Source of the DNA: Bactrocera neohumeralis
Lineage: Eukaryota; Arthropoda; Insecta; Diptera; Tephritidae
DNA length: 64,000 bases
Reading direction: 5' to 3'
NCBI RefSeq assembly: GCF_024586455.1
Contig: NC_065923.1
Location: 50,538,264 to 50,602,263 of the forward strand
A program made the position numbers and the translations under genes. The notes under the pieces are model-generated. The model was not told the DNA's origin. It did not search any database and was given only the letters and a program-made list of their open reading frames with translations. Below, piece by piece: positions 33,290 through 44,229 of the stretch. The stretch's first letter is position 1, and each line of letters opens with the position of its first letter.

Positions 33290-34212
33290 AGGCGATTCCC
33301 TATCGTGTGACTTTTTCAACCTGCTTCTAGAGAAAATAGTTCGAGCTGCAGAACTTAATAGAGAAGGTACCATCTTTATAAGAGTGTACAGCTGCTGGCG
33401 TATGCCGATGATATTGATATCATCGGCCTTAACACCCGCGCCGTTAGTTCTGCTTTCTCCAGGCTGGACAAGGAAGCACAGAAAATGGGTCTGGCAGTAA
33501 ACGAGGGCAAAACGAAATATCTCCTGTCATCAAACAAACAGTCGTCGCATTCGCGACTTGGCTCTCACGTCACTGTTGACAGTCATAACTTTGAAGTTGT
33601 AGATAATTTCGTCTACTTAGGAACCAGTATTAACACCACGAACAATGTCAGCCTGGAAATCCAACGCAGGATTGCTCTTGCCAACAGGTGCTACTTCGGA
33701 CTGAGTAGGCAATTGAGAAGCAAAATCCTCTCTCGACAAACAAAAACCAAACTCTATAAGTCACTCATAATTCCCGTCCTGCTATATGGTGCAGAGGCTT
33801 GGACGATGTCAACAACTGATGAGTCGACGTTGCGAGTTTTCGAGAGAAAAGTTCTGCGAAAGATTTATGGTCCTTTGCGCGTTGGCCACGGCGAATATCG
33901 CATTCGATGGAACGATGAGCTGTACGAGATATACGACGACATTGACATAGTTCAGCGAATTAAAAGACAGCGGCTACGCTGGCTAGGTCATGTTGTCCGA
34001 ATGGACGGAAACACTCCAGCGCAGTACCCGCCGAGGGAAGCAGAGGAAGAAGAAGACCTCCACTCCGTTGGAAGGACCAGGTGGAGAAGGACCTGGCTAC
34101 GCTTGGAATATCCAATTGGCGCCACGTAGCGAAAAGAAGAAACGACTGGCGCGCTGTTGTTAACTCGGCTATAATCGCGTAAGCGGTGTCTACGCCAATT
34201 AAGAAGAAGAAT
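33290..34212 (+). mobile_element. RTE-type non-LTR retrotransposon, 3' part
   Basis: The + strand begins GDSLSCDFFNLLLEKIVRA-like sequence and retains the RT active-site motif YADDIDIIG near 33410. It then runs as an open frame from 33485 (MGLAVNEGKTKYLLSSN, NFVYLGTSINTT, LIIPVLLYGAEAWTM, QRLRWLGHVVRMD). It ends with an (AAG)n tail at about 34201-34212, abutting the mariner-group terminus at 34205. The copy is 5'-truncated, as usual for RTE. Confidence 0.85.
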
Positions 34213-34960
34213 ACAGAAACTTCAAATTTAATGGAAAATGTTTATTATCATTCGAAAGAACATTCTTTGGCATTTATTTTTTGAGATTATCTCTTTCAAA
34301 TGTTAACTATCCGTTGAGTTCAATTTTGCATGACCCCTTCGAGCATTTCGACTAGTAACTGCCGAATGACACGCGTGATGTTTTGCACCAAGACTTGAAT
34401 CGAAGCGGGATTCCGCATACACTTTAGACTTTACATATCTCCACAGGAAAAAGTCTAACGGTTAATAGGCCGGCACAAAACCTGAAATTATCTACTCACC
34501 GAAGTATTCTCTCAATAAATCCATTGATTGATGCAATGTGTGGGAAGTGGCGCCGTACAGTTGAATCCAAATGTCGCCGAGATCACGAACTTCAATTTCA
34601 GGCATCAAATAGTCGGTTATCATGGCGCTATGATAGTTGTCATTAACGGTTACGTTTTCACCGGCTTCATTTTTGAAGAAATATGGACCGATGATTCCAC
34701 CGGCCCACAAACCACACCCAACCGTTGTTTTTTCTGGATGAAATGGCAGCTCTTGAAAATCTTCAGCTTGCTCTTCATCTCAAATGCTTCAATTTTGCTT
34801 GTTTATATACCCATTGAGCCAGAAATGGACCTCATCGCTGAACAAAATTTGACTCGAAAAAATCGGATCTTCTTTGAACTTTTCAAGAGCACAAAGAGAG
34901 AAGCGATGTCGCTGGGAAGCTCGAGCGTTTCTAGTTATTTTGTCATCTCGGCTTAACTTA
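34205..34960 (-). mobile_element. IS630-Tc1-mariner remnant (group 1), best-preserved core
   Basis: The - strand ORF 34710-34492 reads WAGGIIGPYFFKNEAGENV, MITDYLMPEIEVRDLGDIW and LHQSMDLLREYFGE. The expected second catalytic Asp in QQDGATSHT is replaced (QLYGATSHT). The upstream part (34730-34950) shows the SDE.HFWLNGY region in frames. Terminus ACAGAAACTTCAAATTTAATGG as at 15.77 kb. Confidence 0.75.
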
Positions 34961-35616
34961 TAGTTACATATCTAAATGAGACTATTAAAATTTCAACCAC
35001 AAAATAACGGCACTGAAAAAACTTCAAATTTCTGCGAAATGGCTTAATTTGCAGGGGCAAAACAGGTCTTATTCATTTAATCACTCTTACTGTTTGAAGA
35101 AATTTGTTACCGGGAATTGAAAATAGATTATTAAAACACTCTTTTCACTTTTTATTATTCTTTATATTTAAAATCATCAGTTTTATTTTATATATTCAAC
35201 AGAGATTACAATTTTACCTTAGCCTTTCCATCTACTGAGAACATCGCCCATATCATAAAACTGCCTTTTCCAAAGTTTCTTCATATAATTAATAAGTTTA
35301 GATCGAATAAATCAAGTTTCTTTTAATCGAAAATCAATTATCTTTTGCAGTACCTTCGGATAATTAGTGACTCATTTTGCTTTGAGTATTGATTTTCGGG
35401 GTTAAAGTTTTAAAATTTTCTAGAAATTCCTAAGAAAGTGGGTGACAAATGCAGGTGAAATTAAGAACAAAATCCAACGCATCATTGCTATTGTGAAAAA
35501 TAAAAACATAATTCTGGAAATCCAAAATGCTCTAAATTTAAATAAGAAAATCATTCAGCAAATGTTTGATTTGAATACAAAATTATTCAATTTTACCTGA
35601 CATAAATATAATAAGA

Positions 35617-35721
35617 TTATTTTTTCTTCTTATTTTTCTCTTCCTTTTTCTTGAAAAACTTTCGTCTTGCTATACTGAGTTTGTTGGCTTTCTGGTACCA
35701 TTTCTGAAACTTTTCCATTAG
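35617..35721 (-). CDS. DRC11: DRC11 last exon
   Basis: The exon is 34 codons plus TAA after a 79-bp intron. It encodes LMEKFQKWYQKANKLS and a basic tail ending in a KNKKKK run. The Lys-rich C-terminus is typical of this family. Confidence 0.88.
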   Translation of the reverse strand, partial: LMEKFQKWYQKANKLSIARRKFFKKKEEKNKKKK

Positions 35722-37213
35722 CTAAAACAAAATAATTTACAATTAATGGAATGAATCTATTCAAACTCAATGAGACCTACTACGACAATATACTAATTAC
35801 CTTCTCTTCTGGTGGAAATATTGGTGGATTTCCGCCAATAAAGTTTGTTAAGAACTCGAAAGGACTTAAGGGTTTCGACTTCAATTTCATACGGCGGCGC
35901 ACATCTAAAGTGTTTGCAATATTATCCGTGACATCACCGGAGTTATAATTTTTAAACACCTTAGCTAATGCAGAGTAAACGTAATCATCGACGGAATCAT
36001 CACCAGCATAATTTGCCAGAACTTCTAGCCAAAGCAGGAAGCTGGTACCATAATCACATCTGGGAATCAATAACGACTTTTGAAACACACGCCTCATTTT
36101 TGGTTTTGCTGACCATGGTGCGTCCGTTGTGCCCAAAAGCATTATTTTATCTTCTTTTTTGATTGCTTTTAAAATCTTCGTGCTGATAACTTTTTGAAGC
36201 AACCGAGGATTCAAATACTCCTGCTCTTTAGGAATCCTTTTCCAAAACACTCTGTGAACGTCTTGTATAAATATTATCGCTGGTTGGAACGCTTTTGCAA
36301 CTTTCATAACCACGTGCATTAAATAGTTCAAGTCTTCATTACTGTAAGCTTGGGTTTTCTCTGGGCTGAGATTCATAAACACAGCATCTGTGGCAATTGA
36401 AAAATGAACATACATACGTATATACATATGGTATTTTGAGATATAATACACAAAAATGTACTATATATGTAGGCATAAGCAAGGAATAAGATTGTTTGAA
36501 GCGATTGTTAGGTCTGAACTTATAACAGAGCTTTTGGCAGTCCTAAGTTTAATTCTACATTTATCTATGTATGTATAATATATCGATTAGTTTTAGGTGG
36601 TACAAACAACCGTTAGTTGACAAAACTGTTATACTTTGTGGCTACATGTTGCAAGAGTATAAAAATCTAGCGTGTGGATCAATATCCGTTATTAGATGGA
36701 GTAGTGATTGGATACATACTAAAAATTTTAATGTTCTGGAAGGCTTTACTGAAGTCAGTAAGTTTTATTTTGAATGACGAAAATCTTATCGAATTATTGA
36801 ATATCTTCCATTATTACTTATACATGCAATAGTGTAACAAACTCAACCAACTAATTATGTTCTTCACATTAAATCACATTATTTCATAATCGAAAATACA
36901 TACATATATATGTACATATGTACGAGTAGGTATACGAATATAATTTCAGTTTATGACTACTCCTGCGAGCTACGTTACCTATTTCAAATGCAATAATTTG
37001 AGAAAGCAACTTCTTTCCATTATTCAAGGGTCCCGCTATGCAAAGAGATTTCGGTTTATCTACAGTAAATTCTCCCAAACCAAGCATGCATTCTTGAACA
37101 ACCATTTTAATATCGCCTTTAGCCGGTCCCAACGTGCTGGAAATATAGACAAGAGATAAAAGATCGTTAAATAATTAAGGCAGCTTTATATACAAAATAA
37201 TAAGGTACATACT

Positions 37214-37254
<41 letters not shown>

Positions 37255-40200
37255 GTATGTATGTTCATTAAACCAAATTTTGTATTCTACGCAAATCAAC
37301 ATAAAATGTTAAATTTTGTATTTTAACAATTTTATATTAAAATTTTTAACAAATGAGCGAATTATAAAGTTGATAGTTGATGAAGTGTAACATTTAATAG
37401 CCCTTAAAGTTGAAGCCACTGACTCCGAATTTCGGTAGTAAATTTTAATAATTTCGACTCATTGTTGGATGATATATCTTTCCACGATGAAACGCAAACC
37501 TTACTGAAGAGAAATGTCAAAAGAACCAGAAAAAATATGGCGTCGTTTGCTATCCCTATCGGTCTACTTTTGTAGACACGTATTGAAACTCCCGTTATTA
37601 TACTACTCAACAAAATTTTAACTTTTTACGTCACATGCAAACTTAAGTATATCAAATTTTGAATTTACAAGGGTCACTAAACAATAATAAAAAAAAATTA
37701 CGTCAGGTTTTCTTGTGTTTTATCATAAGCCCAAAAGTGGTACAAAGCATTCAAAGACGGTCGAGAGATCGTTCTTCGACCTCTTCAACTGATGAAAATA
37801 TTAAAAAAAGTGAAGGATGTGGTGCTTCAAAATCGATAGACAAGTTTTAGAGAGATGACAGCTCGACATCTCTTGGGAATCCGTTCGAATGATTTCGGTG
37901 GATATTTTGGGTATTTTTCATTTTAAAATTGAGTACGATTGTGACCGAATTTAAAGTCAAAAACACAATAAACACCATCGATCAACCACCGTATTCACCA
38001 GAGTTGGCTCCGTGTAACTTTTTCCTATTTCCAAAAATAAAGAGAACCTTAAATGGCCGTCGTTTTAGAAAATAGATGAAAATCGCTGAAACTGAGCTAA
38101 ATGCTGTCCCAAAACTCGAGTTAGAGAGGGGTTTCGACGATTGGAAGAAGCACTGGCAACATTAGCGTAGACGAATCAATATTTTTTTTTTTTCAAAAAA
38201 CGAAAATTACCGATATTTTTGAACACAACTCGTCATAAACTTTTTAGGAGAACTATAGGACAAATGTTAATGAACTGTCTAGTTTAAGAGATAGTATTAT
38301 TTCCGTTGTACAAAAAAGATTAAATCAATACAAGATGGTTACCAAAAACCGTTAATGTGCTATTCCTAAATACTCAAATACTTTTTAACAACTCAATCCA
38401 CTAATATAATTACATTTGATAAAAAGTAGAAACTTACGTCAAATGATCTTCGTCTCGTGTGTCATCTGCAACAAAGTTGAAGTCCGAAATAAACGACTCG
38501 AATGTCTTCTTCTCGCATTTCTCTATTATGCCTTCTGCTTTCAACTCCTCATACAATGACTCAAGTGTACGATCAGCAGTCATGTCTTTAACCTTTTTCT
38601 TTTTCTTCTTCTTTTTTTTAGATTTAGCTTTTTTGTGTCTTTGAGGTTTATATTTCTTATTTAGGTCCATGCAAAGAGCTTTCCGAAGTATTTCATATTC
38701 CAATCTAAGTTTAAGAAAATTATAATTATTACTTAAAATAAATATCAAGGTCAAAAAGATTACAGTTTAATATTAATACCTAACTAACTTATACTTCCCT
38801 ACACCACAAGTCATAATTTTACGACTTCATAATAGCTTAGAAATAGCGGAATAAATCCATTAATATGTACTTTTTACAGAGTCTAGGTACACTAACGTAT
38901 TTCACAAGTGATACCAGTCTACATACAGCCGGATTTTTATCTCTTTTATATTAATTGTCTACAATTTAAAAACAATTGCTGTGTGAGATGTAAGAAAGGT
39001 TAAATCATCTTCGTGCACTTTTTCGTCCGTTTTGAATTGCTATCCTGTTAAAATTTTGGTAAAACAAGCTCAGCCCACTGAGTTATGGGGTCTTACAGTA
39101 GGTCGACATGTTATCCCTTATTTAAATTTTCAGTAATCATACACAGCGGGTCAATACTAATGCCTTTCACTAGATGCACTTTCTTTGATTCCGAATTTGT
39201 TAAAAATATTTTTGGAAATTAGGTAGAAAATTCTTCTTGAATTCCACGAGGAATATTTTTTTTTTATTTTTATTTATCTTTTGTTATTTATGCTAACATT
39301 TTTCAGAATATTTTTGAGTGCTGCATAGGTGATACATTCACCAATGGATTGATTTACTTACCCTTGGCATTTAATTAAAATGTTTTGGAATATGTTTTCA
39401 AATCAAATGGATTAATTACAAATATTAACATATGGAGATTGTGGGAATTTATTGACCGAATCGAATTAATAAAATTTCGGTATCAAACTATAGTATGTCC
39501 ATATAATACGTTCACTTAATTAGATGTCTTAGTTACTGACGGAAATATATGCTCACAGTGCTCCAGAATAAGGAAAAATAATAATAGAAATAATTTGCTT
39601 ACCGCATATATTCATCCACCAATGCTCTTAGCTCTCTGTGTATAATTGCAAGTTCTCCTTCCGTCACCCAATCCTTTATTGCTTCATGATTTTTATTGAG
39701 ATATTCATCAATCATCCTCCAGTCAATAGAGTACTGCTTTATAGTTTGCTCAATATTCACTGCAAGAGAATAACATATAGTCTCCTTTTTAAAATGGTCC
39801 CCAATTAAGAGGTTTGCTATTCCTTTTACGACACATTATACTCGTACTAGTGACGAAAGAATAATTACAAATAAAAACGTTATTTTATATGACGTGACGA
39901 TATCTATCCCTTTGGCTAACCCTAAATCAAATACCGGCGTTATTATGTAACATCAAAGGTTTGTTTAACTCGAAGAAGATGTAATACTTGATTATACCTA
40001 TACGTAAACGGCACACAATAAACACGTTAGAAGAATCACAGGTGTGTATAATATAAAAAAATGTCCCCCTTCTTTAATTAAATTCTTCAAAACGTCTAGA
40101 ATATTGTAGTAAATTTCCAAGTTGATCCGAGTAATAGTTTCGGAGATATGGCGTGGAGAACTTGTGCGCTCGGGGCTAGCTAGGCTAAGTGTCCCATCTT

Positions 40201-43077
40201 TAAACGCGTTTTTCTCGAAACTTAGTTTTTTAAGTTGTTTGGTAAGATTTCGCGAAAAGTACTCAACCGATCTTCATAAAATAAACAGGTCTTTGAGATA
40301 CAATTTGTTATAAACTCAATGAAGATTTTATCAAACCTTACCGCTGGTGGGGGGAAATGAAAAGACCTTCATTGAGCTGAGAAATCTTTCATTCTAATTT
40401 TATTTTGATATTTTCATTGCTTCTATACTATTTTAGGAAACTATTTTAAATAACTAAATATATGTGTATGAATATATATTTGTATGTACTGCTTGATATG
40501 GGGTTGTTGTCAATACATTTATGTGTGTATGTTTAATGTTATCTTATCTGTAAATTTAGGATTTGTGTCCCCATGCATTTTTATTATTATTAGATGTGCA
40601 TTGCATGCATTTATTTTTAACAGTATTTCGGCTTTGCTGATAAGTAAGCATGTTCAATGGTATTTGAACAAAATTCTTAAAGACTTCTACGAAAGATTTT
40701 TTCTACGATTACAAAAATGTCGCGAAATTTTCTGCGAAATTTATTTTTTTATAAAAATGGTTGCCAAAAATCCAAATTTCAGTGGTTTTTTTAGCTTCGT
40801 CCAAGTTATAAGTTAAAGTTTTAGCCAAAAGACGTATTTTTTTACTTTAGATGATCCTGTAAGGAGTTATCCTGCCAACGCGGATGCATCTTTTTTCCGA
40901 GGGGTCACCGGAAATGGCGTCGCAATGGCCGAATTTAAAATATTTTTTTCCAAAAATTTCAGAATTTCTTTGTTAATAGTGTATGTTTGTAACAATAATA
41001 ATTTCTATTAAAATATTTCATTTCTTATATGAGAAAAAAATTGTTGCAAAAATGCTGTTTTTTACCTGAGGAAACCCATGTAACCCCTTAATCGATTTTG
41101 CGGTATAAGACAAACATACAGTTTTTATCATATTCTGTAGGTTAGATTCCAGTATAACCGTTTCAAGAAAGATGTGCGTGGTAGTTATCTGATTTTGTCC
41201 AGACAAATGTTATATCATAAAGTAGCTAATGTTTTCTCTTATGCTGTTTTGTAGCAAATTTATGAGACATTATTAAACCACTCCTGTTCAATTTGAAGTT
41301 TTAGGTTAATTATAATTTGTGGCTGAGCTACAAAACTTTGTCAAACAACAGTCTTTTGTAGACTGGGAATTGCCTAAATATTCTGAATTTATAACTTCAC
41401 ATCTATTTCGATTAGTTCTAGCTGTGGGGCTGGTTGAAAAGGTACGCACAAGAGCACCGTTAGATGAATAAAATTAAAATAACCTGTTACTAGAAGCTTA
41501 GGGTTGTTATTACCCCATAGTTCATAAGTTAATGAAACAGAATTTAGGTATGAATTAGTTAACTATTAAAATAACTTACATATATTTTTATTAGTCTTCA
41601 TATCATACGCTATGTCATAAATGCCATGTTCCTTCATCTTTTTCCTCCGCTTAGCCTCTTTGATTTTTTCTTTTCTTATTTTGTCCTTTTCTTTCTTTCT
41701 TTGTTGTTTGGCTTTCTCTGCTCTTTTTTTCTTTTCTTCTTTGGATAAATTCATTTCGTTCAACTTTTCTTTAAACTCCTCTGGAGAAAATGTTTCATCG
41801 ATCAAAACTAAAACAGTTCCAGATTTTAGCGCATCCGGATATGGATGAAAATCTCCCACTTTATCGTAACTGCAATTAGATATTTTTAGAATATGACTTT
41901 CTAATGCTATAATATTGTAATGCTAATCTTACAATTCCTTGAACCATGCACGTATATGATCGGATATGTCCTCCATTATCCATGGCGACCTTTCTTGCAA
42001 CAATCTGGTTCGCTCATCAGTCATCAATCGAATGAAATCTTCATCCAGTTTTATCTTCAACTTTTCATTTCTGTATGTTTCCATAACAGAATCCATATAC
42101 TGGTTTGGATTAATTAACCTTCTCTTAGTTCTCATACCGTACAATGTTTGTTTAAAAATATGCCTTTTCTTAAGTATTTTTTGACTTTTATGAGCCCTCC
42201 ATGCTAACTGAATCTTTAATGCTGCTTCGTTACGAATTCTATTAAGTTCATCTTCATCGATCTCTACAATTTTATAATATATACATTTACAAGGCTTAAT
42301 AATAATAAAAAGTATTACTACGAGTACTATACCTACTTACTTACCGTCCTTCGATTTTCGCTCAATTTTATCTGCTCCTACTAAATACTTGCAGTGTTCA
42401 TTTGGTTTTACAAAGTCCGCATTGAACATTGTTCTTTTCACTGGTATGCTCATTGGTTGATCGGGTTTATAAGTAAATGTGTAATGAACTTTTCTCCGTT
42501 GAAACACTTTGAGATTTCTCTTATCGTATTTGATGGCGGACTTATAAACACGAGCGCTTCTAGCCCTTTCATGAGCTTGTATCAGCTTGACTGCCTCACT
42601 CAAAATTAATTTATCCTTCTTATCGGCATCAGTTTTCTCTTCTTCATTCATAAAAATTCTATTATCATACAGTATGTTTTGTAGTTCAGGTGGACGACGA
42701 TATAAAAATTGCGGAGAACGCCATATAACCAAATCATAAGGATTGAGCTTTCGTGCAATTAAGGCTTTGTCGGTGTAAACATATTCACTTAATTCCAAAT
42801 TCTTAAGCTCTGTTTTTAGTTCCATTAAACGTCGAACGGCAGCTTCGACTAATGGTCTAACCACTTTACGCTTCTGAACTTGAAACGTATAGTTATAAAC
42901 ATAGCTCAGTTTATTGACCAATTCGACGTATAATACATATAGTTCCGAAAATATTCTATACGTAATCAACGGATTGGATATTGGCTCTTTTCTTTTTAAT
43001 ATATTTTGCCTTTTTATAATGTCTTCAATATCCTTTTTTGTGCCAACCCAAAATTTGTAATTAAAATCAAAAGACAT
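35617..43077 (-). CDS. DRC11: Dynein regulatory complex subunit 11 / IQ and AAA domain protein (IQCA1-like)
   Basis: DRC11 (IQCA1) is a structural subunit of the nexin-dynein regulatory complex of motile axonemes; in flies this means sperm tails and possibly chordotonal cilia. Eight exons, read on the - strand: 43077-42345, 42263-41933, 41869-41580, 39759-39603, 38704-38438, 37136-36979, 36387-35801, 35721-35617. They total 2,628 nt, 875 aa plus stop, and every phase joins cleanly. An IQ motif (KIQLAWRAHKSQK) lies near residue 262. A charged coiled-coil region and a nine-lysine run sit at 533-541, with DMTADRTLESLYEEL after it. A degenerate AAA module has the Walker A-like GPLNNGKK (628-635) and Walker B-like AIIFIQDVH (682-690). 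Human IQCA1 is slightly shorter. Introns hold a mariner remnant and a GGGG-TIR element. Confidence 0.93.
35801..36387 (-). CDS. DRC11: DRC11 exon 7 (AAA core, Walker B-like)
   Basis: The exon is 587 nt with acceptor TTGCCACAG and donor GTAATT, ending in phase 0. It encodes AVFMNLSPEKTQAY, PAIIFIQDVHRVFWKR, KIMLLGTTDAPW (sensor-like) and MRRVFQKSLLIPRCDYGT. The open frame continues 5' of the acceptor into the intron, but the exon starts at 36387. Confidence 0.93.
36560..36680 (+). repeat. Family B repeat terminus in DRC11 intron 6
   Basis: Contains CGATTAGTTTTAGGTGGTAC, AACAACCGTTAGTTGACAAAA and CTACATGTTGCAAGAGTATA, the same ordered motif as at 16.55 and 41.41 kb. Confidence 0.55.
36979..37136 (-). 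CDS. DRC11: DRC11 exon 6 (Walker A-like)
   Basis: The exon is 158 nt with acceptor TTTCCAG and donor GTAACG. It encodes LGPAKGDIKMVVQECMLGLG, VDKPKSLCIAGPLNNGKK and LLSQIIAFEI. The P-loop-like sequence has Lys instead of the Thr or Ser expected after GK, consistent with weak or no ATPase activity. Confidence 0.9.
37214..37260. repeat. (ATGTAT)n microsatellite
   Basis: Five or more consecutive TATATG units run to about 37248, then degenerate ATGTATGT. In DRC11 intron 5. Confidence 0.85.
37690..38175 (+). mobile_element. Mariner remnant with internal deletion
   Basis: The + strand gives KWYKAFKDGREIV near 37740 and, after a break, FKVKNTINTIDQPPYSPELA-like sequence near 37945-38010, then VVLENR and a C-terminal scrap. 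The deletion resembles that of the copy at 7.1-7.9 kb. Confidence 0.7.
38438..38704 (-). CDS. DRC11: DRC11 exon 5 (lysine-rich linker)
   Basis: The exon is 267 nt with donor GTAAGT and acceptor AACTTAG. It encodes LEYEILRKALCMDLNKK, a nine-lysine run, then DMTADRTLESLYEELKAEG, the signature DRC11 segment just before the AAA module. Confidence 0.93.
39603..39759 (-). CDS. DRC11: DRC11 exon 4
   Basis: The exon is 157 nt with acceptor CTTGCAG and donor GTAAGC. It encodes QYSIDWRMIDEYLNKNHEA and IKDWVTEGELAIIHRELR, a conserved DRC11 block. It is too short to stand out as an open frame and was found by phase and homology. Confidence 0.9.
40080..41087 (+). mobile_element. GGGG-TIR DNA element, family 1, longer copy (opposite orientation)
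   Basis: The right end is GAAACCCATGTAACCCC at 41071-41087 followed by TTAA. Internal blocks are the reverse complement of the 31.9-kb copy: GGCTAGCTAGGCTAAGTG, AAACGCGTTTTTCTCGAAA and, at 40848-40925, TTTACTTTAG then a GC-rich exon-like block with CCGGAAATGGCGTCG. The left TIR is eroded. It lies in DRC11 intron 3. Confidence 0.7.
41395..41510 (+). repeat. Family B repeat terminus in DRC11 intron 3
   Basis: ATCTATTTCGATTAGTTCTAG followed by GAGCACCGTTAGATGAATAAA, a degenerate version of the family B end. Confidence 0.4.
41580..41869 (-). CDS. DRC11: DRC11 exon 3 (charged coiled coil)
   Basis: The exon is 290 nt after a 63-bp intron, with acceptor ATTGCAG and donor GTAAGT. It begins FYDKVGDFHPYPD, then SPEEFKEKLNEMNLSKEE, then a long Lys/Glu/Arg heptad-like tract. 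The complementary strand has a spurious open frame here because of the low-complexity lysine codons. Confidence 0.92.
41933..42263 (-). CDS. DRC11: DRC11 exon 2 (IQ motif)
   Basis: The exon is 331 nt after an 81-bp intron (acceptor ATTGTAG, donor GTAAGA). It carries the IQ calmodulin-type motif IQLAWRAHKSQK and the conserved MTDERTRLLQERSPWIMED block. Confidence 0.92.
42345..43077 (-). CDS. DRC11: DRC11 exon 1 (N-terminal domain)
   Basis: The ATG at 43077 opens 733 nt (MSFDFNYKFWVGTKKDIED), ending in phase 1 at a GTAAGT donor. It encodes the conserved N-terminal region, including LVEAAVRRLMELKTELKNL and LNPYDLVIWRSPQFLYRR. Confidence 0.93.
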
Positions 43078-43281
43078 ATTTGCAGTTTTTTATCCACAAA
43101 CAATTTTGACGCGAATTTTATTTTTATTAATTTTTTTATTGTATTTTTGACAATACAAAAATTTAATTTGAATATACTCATAACATAATTGAATTATTAT
43201 TGAATCATCATGGCTCATTTCAATCATAACCCTTACAAGACGAGTGTAACCAATTCACTATTACACTATACGATTTTTATA

Positions 43282-44225
43282 CCCTGAACAGGATATATTA
43301 AGTTTGTCGGAGACCCTATAAAGTATATATATAAATGATCAGTATGTCGAGCTGAGTCGATTTAGCCATGTCCGTCTGTCCGTCTGTCTGTCTGTCTGTC
43401 TGTATATATACGAACTAGTCCCTCAGTTTTTAAGATATCGTTTTGAAATTTTGTAAACGTCATTTTCTCAAGAAGCTGCTCATTTGTCGGAAAGGCCGAT
43501 ATCGGACCACTATAACATATAGCTGCCCTACAAACTGAACGATCGGAATCAAATGCTTGTATGGAAAACTTTCACATTTGACAATGTATCTTCACCAAAT
43601 TTGGTATATATTATTTTCTAAGGCAAAAATGTAATCTCCAAAGAAATTGATCAGATCGGTTAACTATAGCATATAGCTGCAATACAAACTGTACGATCTA
43701 AAAAAAGTTCTTGTAAGGAAATGTTTTGCATTTAACAAGATATATTCACGAAATTTGGTATAGATTATTTTCTAAAGCAACAATGTAATCTCCGAAGAAA
43801 TTGTTCAGATCGGTTAACTATCGCATATAGCTGCCATACAAACTGAACGATCGGCATCAAGTTCTTGTATGGACAACTTTCACATTTGACAAGATATATT
43901 AACGAAATTTGGTATATGTTATTTTTTAAGGCGACAATGTAATCTCCGAAGAAATTGTTCAGATCGGGTAACTATCGCATATAGCTGCCATACAAACTGA
44001 ACGATCGGAAAAAAGTTCTTGTATGGACAACTTTCGCATTTGACAAGATATATTAACGAAATTTGGTATATGTTATTTTCTATGGCAACAATGTAATCTC
44101 CGAAGAAATTGATCAGATTGGTTAACTATAGCATATAGCTTCCATACGAACTGAACACATATGTAGTTACTAACAGAAATGCACCTGTGAAGGGTATTTA
44201 GCTTCGGTGCAACCGAAGTTAACGT
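43282..44225 (+). repeat. Dispersed element with 154-bp tandem units
   Basis: Starts ACCCTGAACAGGATATATTA, runs through a (GTCT)n stretch at 43374-43405, then tandem units. AGCTGC (or AGCTTC) in CATATAGCTGCCATACAAAC recurs at 43521, 43675, 43829, 43983 and 44137, exactly 154 bp apart each time. It ends near GGGTATTTAGCTTCGGTGCA. Noncoding; lies between DRC11 and Lamtor1. Confidence 0.9.
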
Positions 44226-44229
44226 TTTT

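Noticed and set aside
36953..37159. + strand 68-codon frame
   Set aside because: Complement of DRC11 exon 6.
38459..38644. + strand Phe-rich open frame
   Set aside because: It is the complement of the DRC11 lysine-rich exon.
41621..41848. + strand hydrophobic open frame
   Set aside because: It is the complement of the Lys/Glu-rich DRC11 exon 3, so the apparent membrane protein is an artefact.
43374..44225. CRISPR-like or coding array
   Set aside because: Units are contiguous 154-bp tandem repeats without spacers, in a fly nuclear context, with no open frame.
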